64,000 bases of DNA from Microbacterium phyllosphaerae. GTDB lineage: Bacteria > Actinomycetota > Actinomycetes > Actinomycetales > Microbacteriaceae. How positions within the stretch are numbered: the stretch's first letter is position 1; each line of letters begins with the position of its first letter. Where the stretch lies: NCBI RefSeq assembly GCF_017876435.1, contig NZ_JAGIOA010000001.1, positions 1,426,001 to 1,490,000 on the forward strand. The letters are read 5' to 3'. Under the pieces are notes generated by a model. It did not search any database, had not been told where the DNA came from, and worked only from the letters and a program-made list of their open reading frames with translations. This document shows positions 1-8,560 of this stretch, piece by piece. A program made the translations under genes and the position numbers.

Positions 1-17
1 GAGATCTCGATGGCCAT
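1..17 (-). CDS. Possible start of a divergent gene, cut by the window edge
   Basis: An ATG on the minus strand begins codons M-A-I-E-I and runs off the left edge. A TACCGT box at 24-29 (minus strand) ends exactly 6 bases before this ATG, the same leaderless arrangement seen at many certain genes here. Only five codons are visible, so the product cannot be named. Confidence 0.35.
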
Positions 18-76
18 GCGCCCACGGTACTTGCTCTCGCAGGCGGCGCCGTCTGCGTCTGCAACCTCGTCGGGAA

Positions 77-82
77 TAGGCT
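77..82 (+). promoter_or_regulatory. -10 box TAGGCT of menB (leaderless)
   Basis: TAGGCT ends 7 bases before the GTG at 90. No Shine-Dalgarno sequence precedes the GTG, so transcription probably starts at or next to it. Confidence 0.6.
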
Positions 83-89
83 GGATGCT

Positions 90-1001
90 GTGACCAGCGC
101 ATTCGTCTCAGACCTGTTCGACCCGGACGAATGGGTGCTCGCGCCCGGGGCCGAGGACTACACCGACATCACCGCCCACGTGAGCACCGACGGCGGAGTC
201 GCGCGGATCGCGTTCAACCGTCCTGAGGTGCGCAACGCCTTCCGACCGCACACGGTCGACGAGCTGTACCGTGCGCTCGATGACGCGAGGCAGAACCCCC
301 GTATCGGAGCCGTGCTGCTGACGGGCAACGGCCCGAGCCCGAAGGACGGCGGCTGGGCCTTCTGCTCCGGGGGCGATCAGCGCATCCGCGGACGCGACGG
401 CTACAAGTACTCCGACGATGAGACGACCGTGCACGACCCGGCGCGAGCCGGCCGACTGCACATCCTCGAGGTGCAGCGACTCATCCGCTTCATGCCCAAG
501 GTCGTCATCGCGGTCGTCCCTGGGTGGGCGGCAGGCGGCGGACACTCGCTGCACGTCGTGTGCGATCTCACGATCGCGTCGGCCGAGGAGGCGCGGTTCA
601 AGCAGACCGACGCCGACGTGGGCAGCTTCGACGCCGGCTACGGCTCGGCCTACATGGCGCGGCAGACCGGGCAGAAGTTCGCGCGAGAGGTGTTCTTCCT
701 CGCCGAGGAGTACTCGGCGCAGCGTGCTTACGAGGCCGGTGCGGTGAACCGCGTCGTGCCGCACGCCGAGCTCGAGCGCGAGGCGCTGAAGATGGCGCGC
801 ACCGTTCTCACCAAGTCGCCGACCGCCATCCGGATGCTGAAGTTCGCCTTCAACGCGGTCGATGACGGGCTCGTCGGCCAGCAGGTGTTCGCGGGTGAGG
901 CCACGCGTCTCGCCTACGGCACCGACGAGGCTGTGGAGGGGCGCGACTCGTTCCTCGAGAAGCGGGATCCGGACTGGACGTCCTTCCCCTGGCACTACTG
1001 A
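90..1001 (+). CDS. menB: 1,4-dihydroxy-2-naphthoyl-CoA synthase
   Basis: Crotonase-fold enzyme that closes the ring of o-succinylbenzoyl-CoA in menaquinone synthesis. The 303-residue protein has the MenB-specific stretch CSGGDQRIRGRDGYKY, the oxyanion-hole region GWAAGGGHSLHVVCDLTIAS, and the TDADVGSFDAGYGSAYMARQ segment that separates MenB from ordinary enoyl-CoA hydratases; it ends in the usual FPWHY. GTG start chosen from the leaderless box at 77-82. menE follows 33 bases downstream, probably co-transcribed. Confidence 0.95.
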   Translation: MTSAFVSDLFDPDEWVLAPGAEDYTDITAHVSTDGGVARIAFNRPEVRNAFRPHTVDELYRALDDARQNPRIGAVLLTGNGPSPKDGGWAFCSGGDQRIRGRDGYKYSDDETTVHDPARAGRLHILEVQRLIRFMPKVVIAVVPGWAAGGGHSLHVVCDLTIASAEEARFKQTDADVGSFDAGYGSAYMARQTGQKFAREVFFLAEEYSAQRAYEAGAVNRVVPHAELEREALKMARTVLTKSPTAIRMLKFAFNAVDDGLVGQQVFAGEATRLAYGTDEAVEGRDSFLEKRDPDWTSFPWHY

Positions 1002-1034
1002 ACGCCTGACACTGCGGAGCGGAACGGGAATCAC

Positions 1035-2195
1035 ATGGTCGCGTTGAGATCGACGGATGCCGAGGATCCGGCCGAGCTCCGCGACGCTCTCGAGCGCGCG
1101 CTCGACGGCGGGCCTGCGCTGGGATTCGGCATGCTCGGCGACGCCCCGAGTTGGGTGCCCGAGGGCACTGCGGTCGTGATCGCGACCTCGGGGTCGAGCG
1201 GCATCCCCAAGCGGGTCGCCCTGAGCGGCGAGGCTCTGCGCGCGAGCGCGGACGCCACGGCAGCGAGGATCGGCGCCGGCCGCTGGCTGCTCGCTCTGCC
1301 CGCGGGCTACGTCGCGGGACTCCAGGTCATCGTGCGGTCGCTGGTCGCGGGCACGCATCCGGTCGCGCTGAGCGGCCGGTTCTCACCCGCATCCTTCGCG
1401 GAGTCGACCCTGTCTATGCTCCGTCCGTCGTCCGCGGCATCAGGCTCGATCCCCGACCTCTACACGTCTCTCGTCCCCGCGCAGCTCTCGACACTGCTCG
1501 ATGCGGCGGATGACGGCCCTGTGCTCGCCGCCCTGCGGGCGTACCGTGCGATCCTCGTCGGAGGGCAGGCGCTGCCGGAGCCGTTGCGCGATCGCGCCGC
1601 AGATCTCGGAGTCCGCCTCGTGCGCACGTACGGATCCACAGAGACCAGCGGAGGATGCGTGTACGACGGCGTGCCGCTCGACACCGTCGGCGCGCGCACC
1701 GTCGACGGCGAGCTGCGCATCGCGGGCCCGATGCTCGCCGACGGGTACCTGGGCGACGGAGAGCTCACGGCGAAGAACTTCTCGCGCGACGAGCACGGCA
1801 TCCGCTGGTACCACACGGGTGATCTCGGGCTCCTCGACGACGGCGTGGTGCGGGTGCACGGCCGCGCGGACAACGTGATCGTCTCCGGCGGCATCAATGT
1901 CTCCCTCGACCGGGTCGAGAGGCTCGTGCGCCGCATCCCCGGTCTCACGGGAGCGGTCGTGGTGGGTGTCGAGGACGAGCGCTGGGGCGAGGCATCGGTG
2001 ATCGTGGCGCCTCGAGGTGAGGCGCTGCGGCGCAGCGAGTCCGAGCAGCTGTCGCACGCGCGTGACGTGGTCGCGGAAGAGCTGGGCAAGCACGCCCGAC
2101 CCGCGCGGCTGATCCTCGTCGACGAGCTCGACGTGCTCTCGTCAGGAAAACCTGACCGCGAGTCCATCAGGCGAGCTGTCGCAGAACTGCACTGA
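1035..2195 (+). CDS. menE: o-succinylbenzoate--CoA ligase
   Basis: Adenylate-forming enzyme that activates o-succinylbenzoate with ATP and CoA, the step before MenB. At 386 residues it is short for the ANL family, as actinobacterial MenE proteins are. Visible motifs: the phosphate-binding loop TSGSSGIPKRV (about 51-61), the YGSTETSGG A5 motif, the YHTGDLG A7 motif and GRADNVIVSGGINVS before the C-terminal lid, with a catalytic-type lysine in LSSGKPDRESI. Directly downstream of menB, which supports MenE over a generic acyl-CoA ligase. Confidence 0.9.
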   Translation: MVALRSTDAEDPAELRDALERALDGGPALGFGMLGDAPSWVPEGTAVVIATSGSSGIPKRVALSGEALRASADATAARIGAGRWLLALPAGYVAGLQVIVRSLVAGTHPVALSGRFSPASFAESTLSMLRPSSAASGSIPDLYTSLVPAQLSTLLDAADDGPVLAALRAYRAILVGGQALPEPLRDRAADLGVRLVRTYGSTETSGGCVYDGVPLDTVGARTVDGELRIAGPMLADGYLGDGELTAKNFSRDEHGIRWYHTGDLGLLDDGVVRVHGRADNVIVSGGINVSLDRVERLVRRIPGLTGAVVVGVEDERWGEASVIVAPRGEALRRSESEQLSHARDVVAEELGKHARPARLILVDELDVLSSGKPDRESIRRAVAELH

Positions 2196-2238
2196 CGGTC
2201 GATTCGCCGCGGCGGGAACTCTCCTGCCAGAGTGGGGC

Positions 2239-3030
2239 ATGGCCACCTACACGCACGGACATCACGAGACCGTCCTCCGCTCACACAGCAGCCGCACCAT
2301 CGCGAACTCGGCGGAGTACCTGCGACCGCACCTCACCGCGGGCGCACGACTCCTCGATGTCGGAGCGGGCCCCGGCAGCATCACGGTCGACTTCGCCGGC
2401 GTCGTCGGTCACGTCACGGCGACCGAGATCGACGAGAACGCCCTCTCGCTGTCGCGCGATCTCGCGGCGAGCAAGGGGCTCACGAACCTCGACTTCTGCG
2501 TCGAGGACGTGCACTCACTGAGCTTCGCCGACGACAGCTTCGACATCGTGCACGCGCACCAGGTGCTGCAGCACGTCGGCGATCCGGTGCAGGCACTCCG
2601 GGAGATGCGTCGGGTGACGGCACCCGGCGGGATCGTCGCCGTGCGCGACGCCGACTACGCAGGCTTCATCTGGTTCCCGGTGCTCCCGGAACTCGACCGG
2701 TGGCTCGACCTCTACCGACGGGCGGCGCGAGCGAACGGCGGCGAGCCCGATGCAGGGCGGCGCCTGCTCGCCTGGGCGCGGGCAGCCGGATTCGACGACG
2801 TCACGGCGACGACCTCGAACTGGACGTACGCGACACCGGAGGACCGCGCCTGGTGGGGCGGCATGTGGGCCGACCGCATCCTCGAGTCCGCGCTCGCCCG
2901 GCAGCTGGTCGACAGCGACATGGCGACGTCCGCAGACCTGCAGGCGATCAGCGACGCCTGGAAGCGCTGGGCCGATGACGGCGACGGCTGGTATCTCGTG
3001 CCGCACGGAGAGATCATCGCGCGCGCCTGA
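2239..3030 (+). CDS. Class I SAM-dependent methyltransferase
   Basis: 263 residues with a Rossmann-type SAM-binding motif LLDVGAGPG (38-46), an acidic post-I residue in TATEIDENAL and the DSFDIVHAHQVLQHV region that follows in UbiE/COQ5-like enzymes. The C-terminal part (WTYATPEDRAWWGGMWADRI) is found in small-molecule methyltransferases. Its position after menBE recalls MenG/UbiE, but it lacks the typical UbiE signatures and the substrate is unknown. A weak CAGAGT box lies 5 bases before the ATG. Confidence 0.8.
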   Translation: MATYTHGHHETVLRSHSSRTIANSAEYLRPHLTAGARLLDVGAGPGSITVDFAGVVGHVTATEIDENALSLSRDLAASKGLTNLDFCVEDVHSLSFADDSFDIVHAHQVLQHVGDPVQALREMRRVTAPGGIVAVRDADYAGFIWFPVLPELDRWLDLYRRAARANGGEPDAGRRLLAWARAAGFDDVTATTSNWTYATPEDRAWWGGMWADRILESALARQLVDSDMATSADLQAISDAWKRWADDGDGWYLVPHGEIIARA

Positions 3031-3044
3031 TCCACCCGGTGGAT
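3030..3044. repeat. Inverted repeat before the histidine kinase gene
   Basis: ATCCACC-C-GGTGGAT is a perfect 7+1+7 inverted repeat starting at the methyltransferase stop codon and lying about 40 bases upstream of the -10 box of the next gene. It could be a weak terminator or an operator of the two-component system; the sequence does not decide. Confidence 0.4.
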
Positions 3045-3082
3045 ACATCTGCAGGCGGATGCGGGGCGGAAGCCGTGCCGCG

Positions 3083-3088
3083 TAGCGT
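3083..3088 (+). promoter_or_regulatory. -10 box TAGCGT of the histidine kinase (leaderless)
   Basis: TAGCGT ends 6 bases before the GTG at 3095. The intervening GGAGGA abuts the start codon and is too close to act as a Shine-Dalgarno sequence. Confidence 0.55.
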
Positions 3089-3094
3089 GGAGGA

Positions 3095-4270
3095 GTGATC
3101 CGCCCGCTCTCCCGCACGGCGCTGATCCTCGACATCGTCGGGGCGGCGCTGCTCTTCGTCATCCTGACCCCGTTCTCGATCGTGTTCTACGGCCCGGGGG
3201 CCCTGGGCGAGGGTGTCGACGGGATGGCGGTCGTGGCGGTCGTGGTGCCGGGCATCCTGATGTTCGGCGGCGTGGCGATCGGCAGGCTCGCGCCGGGGCT
3301 CGCGCTCGCCGCGGCCTGGGCGGGTGCGATCGTCCAGATGCTCGCCGGATACGGCCCCCTGCCCATCGACCTCGCGATCCTTCTCGTGCTGTACGCGACC
3401 GCCGCCTGGGGCTCACGGGCCGTGCTGTGGTGGGGGTTCGGATCAGCGCTCTTCGGTGGGTTCGTCGCGGCCGGCTTCCTGGTCGTCGTCACCGGGGTCG
3501 CTTCCGGTGCCAGCGGGTGGGACCAGCTGACCACCGGCACGCTGCTCCTCGCGGTCTCCGTGCTCGCGCTCGGATTCGCCTGGGTGTGCGGGTTGCTGTG
3601 GCGCGTGGTGCTGCGGGCGCGGAGCACCCGATCGGCTCAGCTGCAGGCGGAGTCGCTCGCTGCCGAAGAGCAGGAGCGTGTGCGAATCGCCCGTGACATG
3701 CACGACATCGTCGCGCACTCGCTGGCCGTGGTGATCGCACAGGCCGACGGCGCCCGGTATGCCGCGGCCGCGAAGCCGGAGGTGGCCACCGAAGCGCTGG
3801 GCACGATCGCGCAGACGGCCCGTGGCGCGTTGAGCGATGTCCGGCTGTTGCTCACCCAGCTGCGCCACCGTCAGGGCGACGGCCCCCAGCCCACTCTCGC
3901 CGACCTCGAAGCCCTGTTCGCGCAGGTGCGGCAGGCGGGCATCGAGCCGCGCATCACGGTCGACCCCACACCACCCGGCGAACCGCCCGGAGCGATTCAG
4001 CTCGCGGTCTACCGGATCCTGCAGGAGGCGCTCACCAACGCCATCCGGCACGGCGACGGTGCCGTCGACGTGCACCTCGCCTGGCTTCCCGAGCGCGTCG
4101 ACATCCAGGTGCGCAACACCGTCGGCCGCGAGCAGACGCAGTCCGGCGGTGGGCACGGCCTGATCGGTATGCGGGAACGTGCGCAGCTGGTCGGCGGTAG
4201 CCTGCAGGCGGAGCGCCAGGGCGTGCAGTTCGTGGTCCGAGCGTCGCTCCCGATCGGAGAAGCCGAATGA
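3095..4270 (+). CDS. Membrane sensor histidine kinase, NarL/LuxR-type partner
   Basis: 391 residues. The N-terminal 180 are a run of hydrophobic segments (about five) with no sizeable extracellular domain, as in intramembrane-sensing kinases. A HisKA_3 dimerisation domain follows with the phospho-acceptor His203 in RIARDMHDIVAHSL, then an ATPase domain with N-box LQEALTNAIRHG and G-box GGGHGLIGMRERAQLVGG. It overlaps the response regulator by 4 bases (ATGA), so the two are translationally coupled. The adjacent ABC exporter suggests it senses an envelope or antibiotic stress; the signal is not known. Confidence 0.92.
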   Translation: MIRPLSRTALILDIVGAALLFVILTPFSIVFYGPGALGEGVDGMAVVAVVVPGILMFGGVAIGRLAPGLALAAAWAGAIVQMLAGYGPLPIDLAILLVLYATAAWGSRAVLWWGFGSALFGGFVAAGFLVVVTGVASGASGWDQLTTGTLLLAVSVLALGFAWVCGLLWRVVLRARSTRSAQLQAESLAAEEQERVRIARDMHDIVAHSLAVVIAQADGARYAAAAKPEVATEALGTIAQTARGALSDVRLLLTQLRHRQGDGPQPTLADLEALFAQVRQAGIEPRITVDPTPPGEPPGAIQLAVYRILQEALTNAIRHGDGAVDVHLAWLPERVDIQVRNTVGREQTQSGGGHGLIGMRERAQLVGGSLQAERQGVQFVVRASLPIGEAE

Positions 4271-4902
4271 TCAGAGTCGTCCTCGTCGACGATCAGGCGC
4301 TGTTCCGCGCCGGCATCCGGATGCTGCTCGCCTCTCAGCCCGACATCGATGTCGTCGGCGAAGCCGGAGACGGACGGGAGGCGATCGAGCTCGTCCGCGC
4401 GACCCGCCCCGATGTGGTTCTGATGGACATCAGGATGCCGGTGATGGACGGACTCACCGCGACGGCCGAGATCCTGACCCAGCCCGACCCTCCTCGTATC
4501 GTGATGCTGACGACGTTCGACCTCGATGAGGCGGCGGCCCGCGCGATCCGGCAGGGCGCCAGCGGCTTCCTGCTGAAGGACGCGGATCCCGAGTTCCTGC
4601 TCGCCGCGATCCGCACCGTCCATTCGGGGTCGAGCGTCATCGCGGCATCCGCGACCCGCGAGCTGTTCGCGCACTTCGCCGAGGCGCCGAAGCCGGTGCC
4701 GGCGCAGTTCGAGGCGCTGACCGATCGAGAGCGCGAGATCTTCGCCCTGGCGGCGAGGGGCCTGTCCAACTCCGAGATCGCCGCCCGTGAGTACCTCAGC
4801 GAGGCCACCGTGAAGACCCACATCAGCCGCATCCTCACCAAGCTGACGCTGCGTGATCGAGTGCAGCTCGTGGTGTTCGCGTTCGAGCACGGACTCGCCT
4901 GA
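4267..4902 (+). CDS. LuxR-family response regulator
   Basis: 211 residues: receiver domain with Asp8/Asp9, phospho-acceptor Asp54 in VVLMDIRMP and Lys104 in GFLLKDA, then a C-terminal LuxR helix-turn-helix (LTDREREIFALAARGLSNSEIAAREYLSEATVKTHISRIL). Encoded directly after its kinase with a 4-base overlap. Likely targets include the ABC exporter genes 100 bases downstream, an inference from position. Confidence 0.93.
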   Translation: MIRVVLVDDQALFRAGIRMLLASQPDIDVVGEAGDGREAIELVRATRPDVVLMDIRMPVMDGLTATAEILTQPDPPRIVMLTTFDLDEAAARAIRQGASGFLLKDADPEFLLAAIRTVHSGSSVIAASATRELFAHFAEAPKPVPAQFEALTDREREIFALAARGLSNSEIAAREYLSEATVKTHISRILTKLTLRDRVQLVVFAFEHGLA

Positions 4903-4986
4903 ACACGACACGCGTCGTCTCGAGATCATCCTTGCGATGTACACGGATGCGCCGTCAGGGCGACGCGGCAGCGTGGTCGTGCTCCG

Positions 4987-4992
4987 TAGCGT
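4987..4992 (+). promoter_or_regulatory. -10 box TAGCGT of the ABC exporter operon (leaderless)
   Basis: TAGCGT ends 7 bases before the ATG at 5000. The same hexamer drives the upstream kinase gene, but the two transcripts are separate. This box fixes the start at 5000 rather than at an upstream in-frame ATG overlapping the regulator gene. Confidence 0.55.
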
Positions 4993-4999
4993 CGAAGGC

Positions 5000-5761
5000 A
5001 TGGAGATCACGACCACAGACCTCGGCCTCGCGGCCCGCGTCCAGCACCTCGACAAGACCTACGGCGCAGGCGAAAGCACCGTCCGCGCGCTCGACGACGT
5101 CAGCGTCGGCATCCGCCGCGGTCAGTTCACCGCGATCATGGGCCCCTCCGGCTCGGGCAAATCCACGCTGATGCACATCATGGCGGGGCTCGACAGCCCG
5201 ACGCAGGGGCGAGCGTGGATCGGCGACACCGAGATCACGGGCCTCGGCGACCTCGATCTGACGATCCTGCGACGCCGTCGCGTCGGGTTCATCTTCCAGG
5301 CCTTCAACCTCGTGCCCACTCTCACGGCGCACGGCAACATCATGCTGCCGTTCGAACTCGACGGGCGGCGCCCGAGCGCGATCGAGAAGGCCCGCATCGA
5401 CGGTCTGATCGAGACCCTCGGGCTCGGCTCGCGGCTGCAGCATCGTCCGCATCAGCTCTCGGGCGGCCAGCAGCAGCGTGTCGCGATCGCGCGGGCGTTG
5501 GCGACGGCGCCCGACCTCGTGTTCGCCGATGAGCCGACCGGGAACCTCGACTCGAAGACCGGGCGAGAGGTGCTGCAGCTGCTCGCCGCCGCGAGCCGCG
5601 AGCACGGGCAGTCCATCGCGATGGTCACCCACGACGCGATCGCGGCAAGTCACGCGGATCGGGTGCTGTTCCTCGGCGACGGACGCATCGTCGCCGACCA
5701 CCCCCGTCAGAGCGCCGAGGAGATCTCGGCCTACATGCTCGCTGCCGAGGTGGCGGCATGA
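5000..5761 (+). CDS. ABC transporter ATP-binding protein (MacB/LolD type)
   Basis: 253 residues. Walker A GPSGSGKST (48-56), Q-loop FIFQAFNLVPTLTAHGNIMLPF, signature LSGGQQQR, Walker B DLVFADEPTGNLDSKTG and H-loop MVTHD. The long FNLVPTLT segment is typical of ATPases that pair with FtsX-like permeases in antimicrobial-peptide or lipoprotein-type exporters. The next gene, an FtsX-like permease, overlaps by 4 bases. Confidence 0.93.
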   Translation: MEITTTDLGLAARVQHLDKTYGAGESTVRALDDVSVGIRRGQFTAIMGPSGSGKSTLMHIMAGLDSPTQGRAWIGDTEITGLGDLDLTILRRRRVGFIFQAFNLVPTLTAHGNIMLPFELDGRRPSAIEKARIDGLIETLGLGSRLQHRPHQLSGGQQQRVAIARALATAPDLVFADEPTGNLDSKTGREVLQLLAAASREHGQSIAMVTHDAIAASHADRVLFLGDGRIVADHPRQSAEEISAYMLAAEVAA

Positions 5762-7227
5762 CCGCCGTCGAATCCCCGATCCGCACGGTCGTCCCGCAGA
5801 CCGCGGCGACGGGACCGCGCCTGGGATGGTTGCGTGACCGGGGCATGGGCGCCAGCATCCTCGTCGCCGCTCTCTCGGCCGCTTTCGGAGTCGTGCTGGT
5901 CGAGACCACCGCGTACCTCGGCGCCGTGCTGCAGGCCGACCCGTTCATCGGCGACAGCGAGACCCTCGCCTTCATCGTCGGCCTGCTCTCCGTCCTTCTC
6001 ACGGGAGTCGCGATGTACGTCGCGGCGATCGTCACCGCCAACACGTTCTCGACGATCATCGCCGGCCGCACACGTCAGATCGCGCTCATGCGCCTGATCG
6101 GTGCGACCGCTCGGTCACAGCGCGCGGAGGTGGGCACGCAGGGATTCGTCGTCGGCGTCATCGGTGCCGCACTGGGGCTGCTGGCCGGTCTCCTGATCGC
6201 CGCGGTCGGCGTGCAGATCGGCTCCCAGCTGATCGCGAACGTTCCCGAGGGCTTCTCGCTCGCACAGCCCTTCATCGCTCTGCCGGCTGTCGGCGTCGCC
6301 CTCACGACCTGGGCTGCTGCCTGGGCGGGGTCGCGCCGGGTGCTCGACGTCACGCCGCTGCAGGCGATCGGCGGCTCGGTCGAGCGCACGCACGACGAGG
6401 TCTCGCGCGCAGGCCGTCACGTCGGTGCCTGGGTGCTGCTCGTGGCCGGGGCGCTCCTGCTCGCGGCCGGTGTCGTCGTGGGGCTGGTGCATCCGCTCGG
6501 TGTCGTCGTCGCGTTCGTCGGCGGGCTGCTGTCGTTCACCGGGCTCGCGCTCGGAGCGGTGCTGTTCATGCCTCCCGTGCTGCGACTGGTGGGGCGGATG
6601 TTCGGGTCGAGCGCCACCGCCCGGCTCGCCGCCGAGAACGCGCTGCGCTACCCCGAGCGCTCGTCGCGCATGGCCATCGGCGTGGTCATGGGGGTCACCC
6701 TGGTCACGATGTTCGCCGTCGCGCTCGAATCGGTCAAGCAGATGCTGATCAGTCAGGTCGACGGCGAGACGCCGGCCGAGTTCTTCACGCCGTTCGACGC
6801 CTTCGCCGCGGTGATGATGGTGCTCGTCGCCGTGTCTGCGGTGATCGCGGCGGTCGGCCTGGTCAACCTGCTGACGATCGGAGTCGTCCAGCGCCGTCGC
6901 GAGCTCGGACTGCTGCGCTCCATCGGTCTGTCCAACGGCCAGGTGCGCCGCATGGTGCTGCTCGAGGCCGCGCACATCACGGTGGCGGCCACTCTGACCG
7001 GTCTCGTGCTCGGGACGGTCTACGGGTGGATCGCCGCGCAGTCGCTGCTCGGCTCCACGCCGACGCTTCCGGACTTCGAACCGGCGGGCCTCGTCGCGCC
7101 GCACGTGCCGTGGCTGCCCATCGTGATCATCGTCGTCGCGACCGCCGTGCTCACCCTGGTCGCGGCCGCCGCTCCGACCAGGCTCGCCACCCGTGTGGTG
7201 CCTGTGGAGGCGCTCGCCGCGGACTGA
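5758..7227 (+). CDS. ABC transporter permease, FtsX-like
   Basis: 489 residues with two FtsX-type halves: a first membrane region (about 30-200, including the motif TRQIALMRLIGATARSQ) and a second (about 330-485, with RRRELGLLRSIGLSNGQVRRMV). This duplicated arrangement matches exporters of the BceB/YvrN style rather than MacB, which has one FtsX domain and a large periplasmic part. Start overlaps the ATPase stop (ATGA). With the kinase and regulator it forms a probable stress-detoxification module. Confidence 0.9.
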   Translation: MTAVESPIRTVVPQTAATGPRLGWLRDRGMGASILVAALSAAFGVVLVETTAYLGAVLQADPFIGDSETLAFIVGLLSVLLTGVAMYVAAIVTANTFSTIIAGRTRQIALMRLIGATARSQRAEVGTQGFVVGVIGAALGLLAGLLIAAVGVQIGSQLIANVPEGFSLAQPFIALPAVGVALTTWAAAWAGSRRVLDVTPLQAIGGSVERTHDEVSRAGRHVGAWVLLVAGALLLAAGVVVGLVHPLGVVVAFVGGLLSFTGLALGAVLFMPPVLRLVGRMFGSSATARLAAENALRYPERSSRMAIGVVMGVTLVTMFAVALESVKQMLISQVDGETPAEFFTPFDAFAAVMMVLVAVSAVIAAVGLVNLLTIGVVQRRRELGLLRSIGLSNGQVRRMVLLEAAHITVAATLTGLVLGTVYGWIAAQSLLGSTPTLPDFEPAGLVAPHVPWLPIVIIVVATAVLTLVAAAAPTRLATRVVPVEALAAD

Positions 7228-7246
7228 TCCGTTCGCCGTCACCCAC

Positions 7247-7275
7247 GCCCCGATGACACGTGCCGTCATCGGGGC
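7247..7275 (+). terminator. Hairpin after the ABC exporter operon
   Basis: Perfect 11-bp stem GCCCCGATGAC / GTCATCGGGGC with a 7-base loop, 20 bases after the permease stop. No T tract follows, which is common for high-GC terminators. Confidence 0.6.
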
Positions 7276-7297
7276 ATGGTCGTGCACGGGCTCGTCC

Positions 7298-7303
7298 TAG
7301 GCT
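7298..7303 (+). promoter_or_regulatory. -10 box TAGGCT (leaderless)
   Basis: TAGGCT ends 6 bases (GGACGG) before the ATG at 7310. Confidence 0.6.
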
Positions 7304-7309
7304 GGACGG

Positions 7310-7966
7310 ATGCCGTCTCCGTTCGATCAGTCCACGTATCAGGTGCGCCTCGAGTGGGGTGTCGAGGGACTCGGGCGTCTCGCGCCCGCCGACGTCGTCG
7401 TGGTGGTCGACGTCCTGCGGTTCTCGTCGACCGTTGCGGATGCCGTCGCATCCGGCGCCTCGGTCTCGCTCGACGATGCCGAGCGCTGGTCGCGCAACGG
7501 TGCAGCGGTCGCCGCCGCTGCGAAGGATTCGGTGGTCCTTCTCGGATGCCTCCGCAACGCCTCGGCGGTGGCACGAGCGATCGCCGAGCTGCAGGAGCGC
7601 AGACAGGCGCGGACCTCGGTCGCCGTGATCGCCGCGGGGGAGGCCGACGCTGCCGGGGCCGTGCGCTTTGCGGTGGAGGACCAGCTCGGCGCGGGCGCGA
7701 TCGTCGCCGCGCTGACCGATCTGGGCATCGACCACACCGCACCCGACGCCGCCGTCGCCGCCGAAGGGTTCCGCGCGCTCCGGCGCGCCCTGCGTCACAT
7801 GATCAACGCCAGCGGATCAGCGCGCGAGATCGCCGACGGAGTCGCCGCGACCGAGCGGATCACGGCTGCGGGTCTCCTCCCGGTGACGCCCGCCGGTGCC
7901 GCCGAGCTCGACGCGCATGATGTCGTCCCCGTGCTCCGTGAGGGCGTCTTCGTCGCCTTCGGCTGA
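7310..7966 (+). CDS. ComB-like (2-phosphosulfolactate phosphatase family) protein
   Basis: 218 residues resembling the ComB family: VVVVVDVLRFSSTVADAVASGASV near the N-terminus matches the family's DVLRATTT region, and SVAVIAAGEADAAGAVRFAVEDQLGAGAIVAAL matches the conserved G-E-x(n)-EDxxGAG region. The GERGG-type loop between them is shortened or absent. The genes for sulfolactate or coenzyme M synthesis are not nearby, so a function other than phosphosulfolactate hydrolysis is likely. Confidence 0.65.
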   Translation: MPSPFDQSTYQVRLEWGVEGLGRLAPADVVVVVDVLRFSSTVADAVASGASVSLDDAERWSRNGAAVAAAAKDSVVLLGCLRNASAVARAIAELQERRQARTSVAVIAAGEADAAGAVRFAVEDQLGAGAIVAALTDLGIDHTAPDAAVAAEGFRALRRALRHMINASGSAREIADGVAATERITAAGLLPVTPAGAAELDAHDVVPVLREGVFVAFG

Positions 7967-8027
7967 GCGGTCATCGTGTACTCGGCAACAGGCCGGGCAT
8001 CCGACGGACTATTCGAACGCTCCGACG

Positions 8028-8033
8028 TAGGGT
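8028..8033 (+). promoter_or_regulatory. -10 box TAGGGT (leaderless)
   Basis: TAGGGT ends 6 bases before the ATG at 8040. Confidence 0.5.
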
Positions 8034-8039
8034 CGTGAG

Positions 8040-8552
8040 ATGAGGTTCGTCCCCGCTCTCGTCCTCGACGCCGTGCTGGTGCTCGTGTTCGCCGTGATCG
8101 GTCGTGCATCGCACGACGAGGATCCCGGTGGCTTCCTGCTCACGGCCTGGCCGTTCATCGTCGCCCTCCTGCTCGGCCATCTCGTCGCCGCTCTGCTTCC
8201 GGGCAGACCGCGTCGGCCGTGGTCACTCGGCTGGGGCGCGGTCGTCTGGGCTGTCACGGTCGTCGGAGGGATGCTGCTGCGGGTCGTCTCGGGAGACACC
8301 GCGCAGGTGGCGTTCATCATCGTGGCGACGCTCGTGCTCGGGATCTTCCTCGTCGGCTGGCGGGCCGTGGCGGCGCTGCTGCGTCGGCGTGCCCATCGCG
8401 AGCGGCAGAGCGGCGGCGCGGATGCGGCCGAGGCGGCAGGCGGCGAGCGGATCGACGACGGTGTGGTCGCCTCGTCGGAGGATGCCGCGGAGCAGTCGCC
8501 CGACGCATCCGGGCCCGACGCCGTTCCGGATTCCGACCCCCACACGCGCTGA
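8040..8552 (+). CDS. DUF3054 family membrane protein
   Basis: 170 residues. Four hydrophobic segments fill residues 3-115 (beginning LVLDAVLVLVFAVIGRASH), followed by a charged, low-complexity tail rich in Arg, Glu and Ala. The RASH-x-GG-x-TAWPF pattern is typical of DUF3054. No function is established for the family. Its 3' end converges on the SprT-like gene. Confidence 0.75.
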   Translation: MRFVPALVLDAVLVLVFAVIGRASHDEDPGGFLLTAWPFIVALLLGHLVAALLPGRPRRPWSLGWGAVVWAVTVVGGMLLRVVSGDTAQVAFIIVATLVLGIFLVGWRAVAALLRRRAHRERQSGGADAAEAAGGERIDDGVVASSEDAAEQSPDASGPDAVPDSDPHTR

Positions 8553-8560
8553 CCCCGACG

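Noticed and set aside
108..1358. 416-codon open frame antisense to menB and menE
   Set aside because: Overlaps two certain genes; low-complexity Arg/Glu/Leu product with no domain.
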